A stretch of DNA of 64,000 nt, from assembly GCA_013396635.1 (NCBI GenBank), contig WBMW01004826.1, positions 62,376 to 126,375 of the forward strand. The letters run 5' to 3'. Below, piece by piece: positions 24,140 through 36,828 of this stretch (within the stretch, counting starts at the first letter, position 1; each line of letters opens with the position of its first letter). The notes beneath the pieces were generated by a model, which did not search any database, had not been told where the DNA came from, and was given only the letters and a program-made list of their open reading frames with translations. Position numbers and translations under genes: made by a program. Source of the DNA: Penelope pileata. Its lineage: Eukaryota > Chordata > Aves > Galliformes > Cracidae.

Positions 24140-24540
24140 CTTTTGTTTGATCTATTTTGCACATCGCTATTAAATAACTAATTATTTAACATCTTTTAAA
24201 GCTTTGCTATATATTACGGCAGGCAGGACACAAATGGCTGCTTTTAATAATATAAAAGCCCATTAGCTTCATTTACTGTTAATGTTAAAATAAACATGAG
24301 GCAATTTAGATATACTATTCCAATTTCACGGAAACTTTGATGTTTTTCTTCTCCACTCACATAATTAAGGGAAAAAACTACTAATGATATTAAGTTTGTA
24401 CAGTGTTAATGACAGAAACAAGCTGCAGTAGAAATTGCAGCCATTAATATGGAAAAATAAAATATTTAACACGGGAGATAAATGAAAGCAATTTTAATGA
24501 AGTAAAATGAAGAAAATTAATTTTGGAAACTTTCAGCATT
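24140..24540. promoter_or_regulatory. Candidate conserved non-coding element (very AT-rich)
   Basis: Repeat-free AT-rich block with dense homeodomain cores. It contains an inverted repeat with arms TTAAATAA (24,170-24,177) and TTATTTAA (24,182-24,189), and a TATAAAAG at 24,251-24,258. Enhancer role is inferred only. Confidence 0.35.
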
Positions 24541-25119
24541 CTTAAAGCGCGCTCGGTTTGTGACACATCTTCTGTGTTCCTCTGGTTGGGATGATTTAGA
24601 GGCGGTAGGGGAACCTCTCCTTGTTGGTGCTGGTGACACCCACCTGTTTTCTCTTCCTCTCTCCCATCTCTTCCTCCAAAGGCCAAATTCTGCCTGGTTG
24701 GCACCCCATGGCCCGCAGCAGCTCAGGGCAGGCCGATAAAGAATGAAAAGTCCACGGTGAAGCTTTGCTGTTCCACTGGGGCTTTGGGTTTTTGCTTTGT
24801 TTGGGGTTTCGTGGTACTCAACCCAAGGTGTTTGATGGAAGTTGTACAACGCACGCCTGTTGCCAGACGAACAAATTTCAAACTCAGCTCATGGTTTCAC
24901 CTGAAACTTCCATTGCACGAGGCACAACCCCATAATGTTGGGAAACCTTGGGTTTTGGAGGTCCCTTCTCTTGGTTCCTAAAGGCTGGAGGAAGGGATCC
25001 CCAACATCTCAGCCAACCGCTGCCTCTTCCACCCCATCAGCCCCAACACGCAGCGCTCCTTCAACCAAAAAAACACTTTTAGAAGCAGCGCCGTGATTTA
25101 TTTCATTCTGATTCATTTG
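24541..25119. other. Intergenic, no gene seen
   Basis: Ordinary mixed-composition DNA with no recognised feature. Confidence 0.6.
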
Positions 25120-25400
25120 CTTACAGGAGATGATTAATTAAATAAATTATTTCCGTCGCCGTTAATTGTTTTGCAGACAACCCGAGGAGATAATGGTCGC
25201 CATCCGCTCCCCGCGCGGCGGCTTGCAGCCCCTACCTGGTGGGAGAGGCACGGCTGGAGCCGCAGCACCGTGCAGCGGGAGGATGTCAGATGGTCCCAGA
25301 CAGCCCGAGAGATTGATGGGCGAGCCAGAGGGAAACGCATTAAAACGTTGAGCTGCCTGGAGATACGGCGTGGTGAACATCCAGAGGTATCTTATTGTCA
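25120..25400. promoter_or_regulatory. AT-rich/CpG-rich junction element
   Basis: A homeodomain-rich AT stretch (tgattaattaaataaatt) runs directly into about 240 bases holding roughly 20 CpGs at about 57% GC. An acceptor-like TTGTTTTGCAG ends at 25,176. The abrupt change and CpG retention suggest an unmethylated regulatory element. No coding frame was recognised. Confidence 0.35.
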
Positions 25401-25779
25401 GTTGGCTGCAGCTTGCCTTTATTTGTTAGCGTTGAAGTTTTGTTCGCGTTAGTGGCCGGGCTGAGGACCCAGGAGGTGGCACCTGGGTGGCCGTGTCCCT
25501 GCTGTGGGTTGTGGTGTCCCCATGTAGCCCCCCACCCATTGCTGCAATAGCGGTGACGTTATTGCCCAGGGGGATTCCTTATGGCTGCTTGGCAATGGGT
25601 GGAGGAAAGCAAACCTATTTTCCCTTGATATCCTATTCCCACCCAAATCCCTATGAGCTGGCCACCACCTTCCCTCCCCTTTCCCAAGCCCAGGCACCAG
25701 GCAGCAAAGGTTTTGTGGATCTGGACCCGTGCTCAGCGACGTCTGAGCTTCTACACATACCAGAAGGACGTTAAAGCGA
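25401..25779. other. Intergenic, no gene seen
   Basis: GC-rich single-copy DNA with no recognised feature. Confidence 0.6.
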
Positions 25780-26185
25780 ATGTATTCAGTGCTAAGAATT
25801 ATGGTGTCTTTAGAACCTGAAGTCTATAATTAAATTATAGCATCTGAGATTGGAATTGCTTTTTCACTTGTAGGGGGAAAAAAAAGAATAAGACATTTTA
25901 ATAACATGTCATAAGTTTTACAGTTATTGGATTTTCAGATTGTTTACAAAAGCAATATTGTTAAATTGCATAGGGGTTGGTTTTCTTTTTCTTAAGTCTT
26001 TTGATAAAAAGAATAAACTAACAATAATGTTCCCAGGAGGTAAAACAAAATTGCATTTCACTTTTGTTATTTGTTTAATTATCCATTCAGCCAGTCAGTA
26101 TGTAAAACTCATTTTCAGCAGATTCCTTCTGAAAGTCTCCAGCTCCAGCTGTAACCGCAGCGAGCACCCAACTCGTATTTAACGT
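25780..26185. promoter_or_regulatory. Candidate conserved non-coding element
   Basis: AT-rich repeat-free block with taat cores and low CpG between GC-rich flanks. Evidence is texture only. Confidence 0.28.
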
Positions 26186-28857
26186 TAATTGGCTGAGGAT
26201 GATCCTGGTGGCTCAGGTGCCAGGATCTTCCTGCAGTTCCCAAGGAATGTGGGTGGGAGGGGACGTCAGGGTGGCAGCTCCCAGAATTTGGGGTTGGGGA
26301 AGGAAAAACAGCTCATGGAGTCCTGTTTATTTTAAATAGGGAGCGCTTGGAGACTCCTTCCTAAAACCAACAGTACCCCATGGCCCAACATCAGCGTGGG
26401 GTTTGGAAGCTGTGATGCCCATTAAAGCTGAATCCTGAGCAGGGCAAGGGCTGGGAGCTCTCCAGCTGCCATTGGTTTGGGTCTGGAGGGGTTTCTTCTG
26501 TCCTTCTCCCCGCCATGGGCACAAGAATGGGCCCGGTGCTGGAGGAGGAGGGTTCCTGATGCTGAAACCCACATGTGTGACGTGTGGCTTGGCTTGATGT
26601 AGGGCTGCTCTGCATGGTTCTGTCTTGGTTTTGAGGTTTAACCAATGGGTTTAATTGGTCGGTTTCCACCTCCTTCCAAATTCAGTAGTTTTATGCACCC
26701 ATCTCTGTTTAAGTGTGTATTTTTAGCAAAGATTGTTTCTAAATCCTTTAAAAATGGGGTTTTCTTGACAAAGCATAGCTGGAAACCCACTACAGCACTC
26801 GGTGTTGGTGCTCTGTGCAGGTGCTGCAGGTTCACCCAAAGCAGCGATGCTGACGAGCAGCAGCACCCTCACTGCAGCAGAGACAACGTGGTCTGGATGC
26901 TGCGTACCCACCCCAGCTGGGAAACAACCAGAAAAGTGTTCTAAAGGGGGAGAAATGATTTAAGAATAAAAATAAAAGAGCTACAAAGGGGCAGAAAACC
27001 AAGCCACCTTCCTTTGGTGCCCATAGGCAGTGGGGTGAAAGCCAAGAGGAGGTGTTGTGTCCTTCTGGATGGCCAGCCCCCACCTCCTGGGGCTCTCAGG
27101 GGGGGACACGTGGATGGGTGCGGATGCTGGCAGGTGGCTGCACCAAGCAAGCTCCAGGTTACACAGCTCACACAGCAGGACTGCTCAGATGTGCTCTCAT
27201 GCCCGCAGCAGATACTCATGGGGTCACAGCGGTGTCCTGGTGGCTTGGGAGGATGGAGAAGACCTGGTGGCCCTTGAGACCCACTTTGAGAAGAGACTGG
27301 AGATGAACCAGATACATCCCACCTGCACATACCTCTGGGCAGGAATTCTGGGGCAGAGCTGTGTGTCAAACCGCATTCTGATTGCTGCTCCCCGTCACTG
27401 CTGCTGGGTGGCACCATCCACTTCATTGCAAGACATTATGCTCTGGGGACAGTTTCTGGAAGATCTGCCCTTCACTTGACTGAGACGAAGGCTGTAGCAC
27501 TCAGACATCCATGGAAAACCCATATCTACTGCGTGGCTCCAGCAGTGACCCCACAAATAGGGTATCAGTGCCAGCTGGATTCCACCAATGCAGATTTTGA
27601 AGACCAGGGCAAGCAGGAGACCTTGGACAGAGCTGGGGTTTGGCCAAGGGGATGGCAGGTGACTGTGCATCCCAGATCTGTTCTCACAAATGGGGCTGAG
27701 TTTCCAAAAACGCAGGTGCCTGAGTACCTTGGGCTTGTTCTCTGCCCTTTAGCCAAAAATAAGGCAAGGAGAAACAGGCGTCTCGGTAACAGCTGTGTTT
27801 CCTTAACAAACAAATGTTCCCTTCAAACATCCAGGACTCCGAGCCGACAGCAATGAGGTAACATCTGTCCAATCAGAGCACTTTGTGGCAGCTCGTGAGC
27901 CTCCACGTGAACGTTCCCCAATGCTCAGCAGACACACACAGCACCTGCTCCTCGCTGCAGCCCCGCGCACCGCATCACTGTGCAGGACTGGGGTGCAAAG
28001 CTTCCCCCAAACATCATCAGTGAAATAGTGCTGATATGCAGAGCAGCCTCAGAGCACCCTTTGGCTTTGCTCCTGGCACCTCCTGCCTGTGCAGGGCAGG
28101 CTGCTTTTTTCATCCCTTTGGCTCAGGGCATTGAAGCCGCCCATGAGGGGACATCACATCCCTGGGGCTGGAGGTGCTCCCGCTGCCCCAACACCAACAT
28201 GGGGCATCAGGGATTGATGGAGGAATGGGAGCCTTGTTGGTCATAAAAGATGTGATGTGGGGACACTTAGGAGGACCACTCAGATAGAAAGAGGAGATTT
28301 AGAAATCTATTAGGTGCAAAAAGCAAAGCATATGTGCTGCAATAGGGGACAATGATGCAGTCACTGAAGCTGATGGGCACCTTTCCCTGTCTGAGCACGC
28401 TCATTAGCTCAGCATGGCAGTTCCTGTCCTGGTCCCAGTGCCAGGAGGCATTGGGATGGTGCTGCTTTTGGGGGATCACATTCTCCAAACTCTTTCCTAT
28501 ACCATCACCTTCTGCCTGCTGCAGCAGGAGCTGGGAAATGCTGCAGGCAAACATCCACCTTCACTGCAGCTGTGTCTCAGCCCCTTTTATCTTGGGGCAG
28601 GTGGGGCTGTGGGTGCTCAGCACCCCGAGCCCAGCACCTGGCTGCAGGGGCATCAGCAGTGGGTGCTGGAGAAGCAGTGACGTGGCCCAGGGGTGGGAGC
28701 TGCTGGGAAATCAGGGAGCAGGAGGAGCTGCCTGGTATCTTACAGGGCTTGTGCAGAGGCTGGCGAACAGAGAAATGGCAAATTGTGATGCATTGAAGCA
28801 TGCACAGACTGAGCTGGAGAGCTTACATCGTGGTGTTGGGGTTAGGGCATGCCCAGA
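26186..28857. other. Intergenic, no gene seen
   Basis: Mixed to GC-rich single-copy DNA. Open frames are fortuitous and lack domains. No mobile element recognised. Confidence 0.6.
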
Positions 28858-29045
28858 AGGGCTGTGTGCTATGTGCTTTATGCTGCGCACCATGCTCTGT
28901 GCAATGCGTGCTGCAGGCTTTGTGCTGAGCACCATGTGTTCTGTGCTGCCTACTCCGTGCTGTGCACCGTGCACTGTGCACCACGGGCTGTGCAAATGTG
29001 TGCTCTGTGCTGTGCCCCTCGTGCTGTGCACTACGAGCTGTAACA
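28858..29045. repeat. Degenerate minisatellite of GTGCTGTGCAC-type units
   Basis: About 190 bases built from diverged copies of a roughly 10-12-base unit close to gtgctgtgcacc. Copies vary by substitution and small indels, so the array is old. It gives Cys/Ala/Leu-rich translations in several frames, which explains the long open frames here. Confidence 0.75.
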
Positions 29046-30597
29046 CGAGCAGAGCAACGTGTGCTGCTGCAGGCGGCCACCAGAGAGAGCCCGCACACCG
29101 AGCACGGCTCCGGCCCGGCTGCTGCGGGTTCTTTGCTGCTTTTTTGCAGTTTTTTGGCCGTTCCCATGAGCACGATGTGAGCAGCTGGAGGCCGGGCAGT
29201 GCGGTGCTGCTGTGAGGTGCATGGAGCTGCTGGCTGCCCAGTTGTGGGTCCGGGTGGGCATGGATCTGTTAGCTCAGCTCCTCTCCAACCATCACCTTCC
29301 TGCTCCTGGTTCCTTACAACAAATGCAACCTAAAAAAGAAATATGGGACTTAATGAGTCTGGAGCATTAATGAACACAACTGTCCTTCAGCAGGCATTGG
29401 GGCCACGCTGCTTTGTTGCGCGCAGGGAGCTGCTTGGAGCACACATTCCTCAGCATCTCCTGAGCTGGATGGAAATTAATATCAAGGTGCAATATTCTCC
29501 TGAGCCTTTGGGATGGAGCTTACCCCTAGCTGCCCCTAATGTGGGGCCAGCACTGTCCCTGTGCTCCATGCACCTCCTCCCAGCAGCCAGAGCTGACCTC
29601 GCTCCCATCAGAATGAATGAATGAATGAAGGTGCGGGAGAGGTCTGCATAGGGCTCACCCTGAGGAACACAGAGGGCTCTCAGCTCTCCCTGCACACAGC
29701 ACAGCAAAGCTGAAGCCTCAGCCCCAGGGCTCACAGCCATTCAGTTCACGGGCATTGATTTTGTGTCTGCAGTGCTTCCACGCAGGCAAATTTAAGGCCC
29801 AGCAGAGGAGGAATGTCTTCAGCTGGAAAATTCAGCTGTGGCAAAGCCGTGATAAAAGTCAATCTTCTGTGCACCTTTGTGTCAGTGCGTGCTGCAAGAG
29901 GCTGGGCACTGGCTTCCTCCTGCTGAGGTGCAGCCCGAGCAGTGTGGGAGCACTGAGGTCCGAGCGGCTGCAGCCCTCCAGCACCGTGCAGGGGCACATT
30001 CCGAGCTGCTGTGACTTTAATTTTAGGAAAATCCAATTAGGCACTGCCCCTCCCTCAGTTTTGCTGCTGGTTCCAGGCTGTGGCCCCTCTCCTTTCTGAT
30101 TCAGTTCTATCTGAGGGTCCCTGGGGCTCTCCAAAGCAAACGCTGCTTTGTGCTTTCTTCCTGCCTTGTGCTGCAACCTGGAACAACTCACTGCCGGTAG
30201 CACAGGGCAAAGCAAGGCTGTGGTGTTTCCTGCATCCTCTGCAGTCCCCATCCTTTATCTCTTCTCTAAAGAGGCTAAATCCAGTTTATAAGTTTGGCAA
30301 ATGCAACCCTAGGGCACTTCTAACAGTGAAAACAAAGTGATGCTGCTGAGCCTAGCAGACCCCCACGCTCAGAACCATCAGTGTTAGGGCAGGAAACAGG
30401 GACAGCGCTCCCTCTCTGGACATCCAATGGGACTCAGCACACGCATCCCACAAAAATGTGCTCTAAAACCAGAGTAATCAGGGAGAAAGTCTGTGGCTGC
30501 ATACCCAGTGTGTAAACACGGGGAAGAGCCCTGCATGCACGCAGCCATACATGGCCAGTGCTGCTGGCAGGCTGCAGGAGCAGGGTGACCTGCCCGG
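29046..30597. other. Intergenic, no gene seen
   Basis: Mixed sequence with a short tetranucleotide run (GAAT)4 at about 29,611-29,628. No exon or mobile element recognised. Confidence 0.6.
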
Positions 30598-30670
30598 GGT
30601 GACTCACGTCACTGCCTCGGCATCCCCTGCAAAAGGTGCCTCTCCCTCTGCTTCACCGCCGGGTGAGTAA
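30598..30670 (+). promoter_or_regulatory. AP-1/CRE-like cluster followed by a consensus 5' splice site
   Basis: TGACTCA at 30,600-30,606 abuts CGTCAC (half of a CRE). Sixty bases on, CCGG|GTGAGTAA gives an excellent donor (GT at 30,663-30,664). The arrangement resembles a short first exon of an unannotated transcript but could easily be chance. Confidence 0.2.
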
Positions 30671-33600
30671 CGGGGATCCTCAGCTCTGTGTTATTCATGT
30701 GCCATCAGGCCATATGTTCTCTGACTCGGCCCGTATGTATTTTCTGAAAAGAACCACCTGTGACTAATTCTGCCTCCTCGAGCAGTGAGGGAAATCTGCT
30801 TCGGTGAGGGGATCTGCAGGAGCATCGCTGTTGCTGGGTGCTCCTGTGCCATCAGGCTCAGAGATTCTTTGGTCTCTGTGTCATCAACAGCGTGGTCCCC
30901 AGTTCCCCATTTCTGCAGGCAACCAGCCCCAGGTCGGGCAATGTTGTTTTTCAGGGCTCTGTTTGTCTCAGGTTATTTTAACATCTGTCGTGAGCAGTTC
31001 GCTGGGAGTTGGTATTTCACCTGGTACTGAGCCAGGGCCAGTGCTGAGTCACCTCCACTGCCAGGAACAAACGTGGGGCAGCTCAGGGATGCCAAGGATG
31101 GAGGGCAGAGCCACCTGGGGATGCCGAGGATGGAGGGCTGAGCTGCTCAGGATGCTGGCAGTGCTCAGTCACCCCAAAAAGGTGGAGGCAGAGCCTGGCC
31201 AAGACGGGTGGGAGCACAGAGCTATGGGCAGGCAGAGGATGGGGCCATCACAGCGCACCCCACAGCAGTGGTTGGGACAAGGGAAAAGCAAACAGCGAGG
31301 AACATCATCCCAGGGTGACCTCCAGCCCTTCAAGACGAGGAGCTCCAGGTCTTCCTCTGCCAGAGGCAGTGGCTTTGCATTTAGCAGGAGTGCTGTATTC
31401 TGCTCCCACTGACTTCTTTGGTTTTGGAGTTAGTGTTTGTTTTCTGCAGTTATCACTTTCCTCTCTTTCATTTCTGGATGGACCAAGGCGTTCTCCCAGC
31501 CCTCAGAGCAGCCCCCAGCACCATGGCATGCTGCCAAATGACAAATTCGTGACTGTCCCATTTCCTGGGGCCATCGGGCAGCGGGTTGGAGGACAGAGCT
31601 GCCTGGAGGGATGGCTGTCACCCCGAAAGCACCTTCACCTTTTCGTTCTGGAGAGGCCAACGATTCCAGCAGCAGCGACTGTGGGCCAGTGAAAGTCTGG
31701 GAGTAGCTATTGTTTGCAGATGCAGGAGAGAATGTTTGCTAAACACTTTATGAATCAGCGTTTTAACGGATTGAAACCACATGCTGGTGTGGCTTGGTGT
31801 GTATATTTTTTCACGGGAAAACGTTAATGAAAAGCTTTTGGGCGAGGCGATTCCAGTAAGCCCTATAGCCCATGTCTGTGTGGTGCTGGGAATGCAGGAG
31901 GGAGATGGGCAGATTCACTGCTCCCTTGGAGCCGACAGCAGCGTGCAGTACGGGGATGGGCCAACACAACAGCCAGCTGCTCTGCATCCTCTCTGCGCCC
32001 TGCCCATGCCTTATTGACCAATGAGGCCAATTCCTGCTTCTCTGAGTCAGCCAAGTCCTTCAGCACATGGATAACTTCAAGTACGTTCCAGATTCACCTG
32101 GGTACATCTTATTTTGCAGCCTGGATGTGGCTCGGGTACCAGATGCAATGGCTGTGTGTGCTTCTTCCCTTCCCAGACCTCTTTCCTTTCTGTGTCATTT
32201 GGGCAGCTCTACGGCTTCTTCATCCCTGTTCTGCTCTGACTGTGAAGTTTCACTCTTGATTTTAAGAAAAAAATAGGAAGCTGTCATTTCTGCAAGTGCA
32301 GCATTCACGTGGGGTGTGGGAGGTTCATCCATTTAAAGGAAAGAGAAAAAGCAAAGGATGCCAGTGCTGCTCAGAGCACAGAAGCAGGGAAATTGCTCCA
32401 GTGGTGATGGGTTCCAGGCCTACCAACATTGTATATCGTGTGTCAGACTCTGGAGAGAGAATGGTTGAACAGCATTTTGTTCTCTTTTTCTTTTTTTTTT
32501 TTTTATCTGCCAGAGCTGCAGTGATGCTGTTCCCAAGGCATAGCAGCACTTCTTTCAGTTCCTGCTATTATAGTTCTGGTCTCAAGCTTCCAGCATGCAG
32601 TACCAGCAAAGCATCCCATTATGGGAAGAATTTGCAGTGGTGAAAAAAATGGTTTCCCTCCATGAGAGCATCGTAAGGTTACGGCAGCAAAAGCCTTTCT
32701 TGGGTGACTGCAGGAGTGTGAGAAGGGTTTGGCTGGCCCATAAACGTGGGGAAAACCCAAGCTCCTGAGCAGCAAAGACGTGCGAGGGAAGGCTTCCAGG
32801 GCAGAGCTGGCCTTGGTGTGGGAATCACTCGAATCATCCATTTAACGTCACACAGAAGGATCAACCCACTGCAGGGGTTTGAAGGGAAGCTTTAGAGAGA
32901 TCGCTGTCATGCATGGTAGGGTTGTGTTTTTTCAGAGTAATGACTCAAATTAATCTTTCAGGAAGCTATTGTTTAAGCCTGTTAAATTCCATAGGATTTC
33001 CCATGGGAGTGAGGATGAGAGGTCGGCAGCCAGCTGATGGCCCACGCTGACTCCTCCAGCTGCTGTTTTCTGCTCAAGGACTCTTCTTCAGTGGGGGCCA
33101 GTCTTAAATGTCATGCCTTGAGCAAGAGACAGAGATATTTCAAGGTCCCCTTTCCTGGTGATCTCATGTCCTCACCAGAGAAACCTAAATTATAAATCAT
33201 TGTAACACCAACGGAGATGCATCATCCCCATCGCTGGTTCCCAGCCCCATCTGCTCCCTCCTCAGATGCTGTTTACAGCAGCCTCCAGCCCGGCGGTCGG
33301 GGCGAAGGGAGGAGCAGGGTTTTGGCGTTAGGGGTCAGCACCAAAAATAAACCCCGCTGCCGACAGCCACGCAGCACCGGGAACCTTGGGAAGGGCTCCC
33401 GCCCAGACACAGCCGGGCTTCTTGGGTGGAAAATTAGAGATCCGCTTTGGAGCAGGCGTGGGTGGCTGGTTGCTTCCATGGAAATTGCAGAAAGCAGTGC
33501 TGCCTTGCCATGGACTCACATCACCAGGGACTTATGCTGGTGTAAATGAGAGCAGATCCCACAGGGCTGGCCAAGCCCGGGTGGCCCAGGAAGAAGCCCC

Positions 33601-36600
33601 AAAGCCACGAGGGATGACCGTGTCAAGTGAGTCAGTGCTGTTTAAGATTCCCACCAGCACTGGGTTTTCTGGTTGCCTTAAAGGCATACATTGGATTCTG
33701 CTCTTTATTGAATGAGTTTAAGAAAGGGAAGAGTCCATTGAAGTCAATGACAAGCTGGGGTTGGGTCATGCCTGCTTGGTGGCCCTGCTTCAGCTGATGG
33801 CAACCGGAGTTTGGTGAAAGAGAGAAATCAGTTCTGGGCAGTTATCTGCTTTATATCTCTTTATATCTCTTTTTACATGACTTAAAACATCCTATCTGAA
33901 TACTTTCACATGAAATCCAATTTCATTTCATACCGCTGAATCTGTTGGATGAATTCTTTAGCCTTAATTATCATTCCTAGATCATTGATCTGTTCCTATA
34001 CAAAATGCAGCTAGAGTTTTAGAGGATTGAACGGGAGCTCGAGAAGTAAAATAGAGATGTATTTGTATAGATTTAAACCATATATTGCTTTGGCTTCTGG
34101 CTTTTGTCACACATGCATGAAAATGTCTGATGCTACAGGATCCTTGTTGTCACCATCTTAATGAGTGACACCAGGCTCTGGTGTGTCCCCAGGACTTTGG
34201 CCCTCCATCTACCTCTTCTGATGGACTGGAAATCACCCACACCTTCTGAAAGCCCACAGAGTCGATCTCCAAATTCATATTTGCAGAAAAACATTAACGT
34301 TTGCATGCGGTGTCAGAACAAGATAAGTGTTGCTGCAATTAAGCAGCAGCTGTTGCTGGCAGCCTGCCCCAACCAGTCTCAACAAGGAGCAAGACAGGTA
34401 GCTTGCTTTCATCAGGCCCTGGAATGCTTTTCAATCCACCCCAGCATATTCACGACAATAACATAGAATAAGCATTTTTTATTAGCCTGTAGGAACAGCG
34501 TGTTGGTTTGGGTCCAAAACATGAGATGAAGTTGTTGTAAGACACAACGCGCTGTGGCGAGGCCAGCATGTTTCCACAAACAACACCTGGCAGAGGGAAT
34601 TGAAAACAATGCTGAAATCAATCCAGCCTAAAGGTTTTCTGAAGTCGATAGCGATGCGAAGTGAGGACAGGTGTGGCCGTGTTTTCAAAATGGCCTTGGG
34701 GCAGTGTTTCAGGAACTTGGCACCAACTGGTGGGGCCAGATTTTCTAAGGTCAACATCCAAGATGTGGAGCTGGCTTGGAAACCTGCCCCTTAACATGGA
34801 GCAGACAAATACATACCTTGAGGGTGTCACAAGCATTTCCTCACTGCCCTGAATGCAAGGAGACCTGGGGCCCCTCTCCAGCCCCCTGGACACAGCCTGG
34901 CAGTGCTAACTACCTCTTCTGCTGCCATTTGGAGGTGAAATTTTTGGGTTTCTGGCAGATTGTGGCTTGAAAGCAACTATTGCTATTTCTCAAAATCTCT
35001 GTAATTCCCTTCCTTTGGCTTTCTCTTCCTACCTCTTCTTTTCCTTCCTTTCCTTTCCTTTTCCTTTAATCAAACCCAGACAGGGACAAATTCTGGGAAA
35101 GTCTGGTTCGGAACTTTGTGGCTTGGACTCCTCTTTAATTACAGGTCGCTGCTAAAGCTGGTTGGAAAATGTTATATATATTCTCTGCAAAAAGAAAAAA
35201 AGGTTGTTTGGTTCAAAATTTTTGCAGATTTAGTTTCTTGATTATTGTGTCTTCCAGTGAGAACCCACAGATATTTAGTTCTTGATATCTTCCCTCAGAC
35301 TCTGCTTTTCCAATAGAGGAACAGCTTAAGTCACAGAAAATGAAAAACCCTCGTGTGCATTTTTGTCCAAAAACTTGGAAAATTCCAACCAAAGCAAAGA
35401 AGTATTTTAGCCACGAGCCCTTTTTGTCAATGGAGTGCTCTGTGAAAAGCAAAATTGAAACCAGCCCTGGTCCCAGAGTTAAGCTGGCACCCACCGCATC
35501 CCCGGAGCAGCGGGGAGAGCCGGGGAGGAGGATCCGAGCAGGCAGCTGTTCCCGGGACGTGAAGGGTGTGGAAAGAGAACTTCTGCACCGCGTCAGTGGA
35601 AAAAATCCGATGAAGGCCAAGTGTCTGAAGCAACGGTGCTTCCTGCAGAGCCAAACAACAGCGAGGACAGCCACCGTTGGGAATTGATGATGTAGAAGGG
35701 CTCTTCTACCGGAGGAGGAAGCGAGGAAGTGGGAGGAAGCAAGTCAGCAAGAAAGGCCAATGCTTCTGAGCAGCTTGACCCACATCCCATTGAAGTCTGC
35801 GTTTTATTATTAGAATCATTATTATTTGTATTGTGGTCGCATCAAGTGGCCCCAACTGGAAGACAGCCGCATTGTACACAGCACTGAGCAAACACGGAAT
35901 AGGAGGCACTCCCTTCCCCGCGGGATTTGCCAGCAGAGACGCACACAGGGCTGCAGAGGACAGGAAATCATCATTTACTGGCATTCACTGACAGCAGAAC
36001 AGCACTTCTGTGCTAATGAGGCTGTCTCCCACTACCCCTGTTCCCATCTCATCCAAACCCGGTGGAGTCAGTGGAAACGTCACAGCACGAACCAAGACAT
36101 TTATGATGCTCCCGTTGTGCATGACTGCACAGCACCCAAATGGGCAAGAATTGTGGTCTCCAGCCACCACCGGCTGAACAGAGATGCAGCCACAAGACAG
36201 AGGAGAGACAGGGAGGTATGCTCTGCTCCTCCTCAAGCTGCTAAGTCTAATTTTAGGTTTATCAGCCTTGACAAAGTCCCGTTGAAGACTGACACGGGAG
36301 GGAAAAGCCAGCTCTGCGGCCATGCGGAGGCCACGGGCAAGGACCCTGTGTCTCCCCGGGTCCCACAGCCTTCAGCTCCGTAAGCTGGAGATTACTGCAG
36401 CAGCCACAGAAGGGAAACTTGAGACAGACCCAAGGCTCTCCCCACATTAAGGTCGTTTGTTTTGTGAATTATTTATTTCCACGTTCAACAATTTATATCT
36501 AAGTGGATGGGAATCCCTGCATACACGTTCAGGGAAAGCAGGGCAGGAAAGCATATTCTCCAGGAACCAAGGACAGCCCTTGTGATGGCAGACATGATAA

Positions 36601-36718
36601 ACCGTAGTTTTGATTTACAACATGTTTCATCCCTCCATTTTGTTTAACTGACTAGAAGTCCAGGCCTGGCAGGTGACTTTGAAACCCATTTGAAATGACC
36701 TATTTGAAATTTTTAGAG
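30671..36718. other. Intergenic, no gene seen
   Basis: Long stretch of single-copy DNA. It holds a two-copy tandem repeat at 31,086-31,149, T14 at 32,491-32,504, a doubled ttatatctct at 33,851-33,870, a pyrimidine tract at 35,010-35,068 and a modest CpG cluster at 35,480-35,700. No coding exon was recognised. Confidence 0.6.
31086..31149. repeat. Two-copy imperfect tandem repeat, 32-bp period
   Basis: gggatgcc followed by (a/g)aggatggagggc occurs at 31,086 and again at 31,118. The second half of each unit has diverged. Confidence 0.75.
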
Positions 36719-36828
36719 CCAATGTGGCACTAAGGGACACGGTTTAATGACGGGACTCAGTAAGCCAGGTTGGTGGTTGGACTTCATGGTCTTGGAAGTC
36801 TTTTCCACCCTGAGTGATTCTATGATTA
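36719..36828 (+). mobile_element. CR1 LINE 3' fragment
   Basis: Plus-strand CR1 tail: the tgtggcactaagggacac block, then tggttggacttcatggtctt and a ttttccaccctgagtgattc terminus ending in ctatgatta. Old, truncated and non-coding. Confidence 0.94.

Noticed and set aside
28352..29215. 287-codon plus-strand open frame
   Set aside because: Its second half is a translation of the degenerate minisatellite; no domain or splice support.
32941..32947. Several AP-1 sites (TGACTCA) across the window as a special cluster
   Set aside because: The number seen is near the chance expectation for a seven-base motif on both strands of 64 kb.
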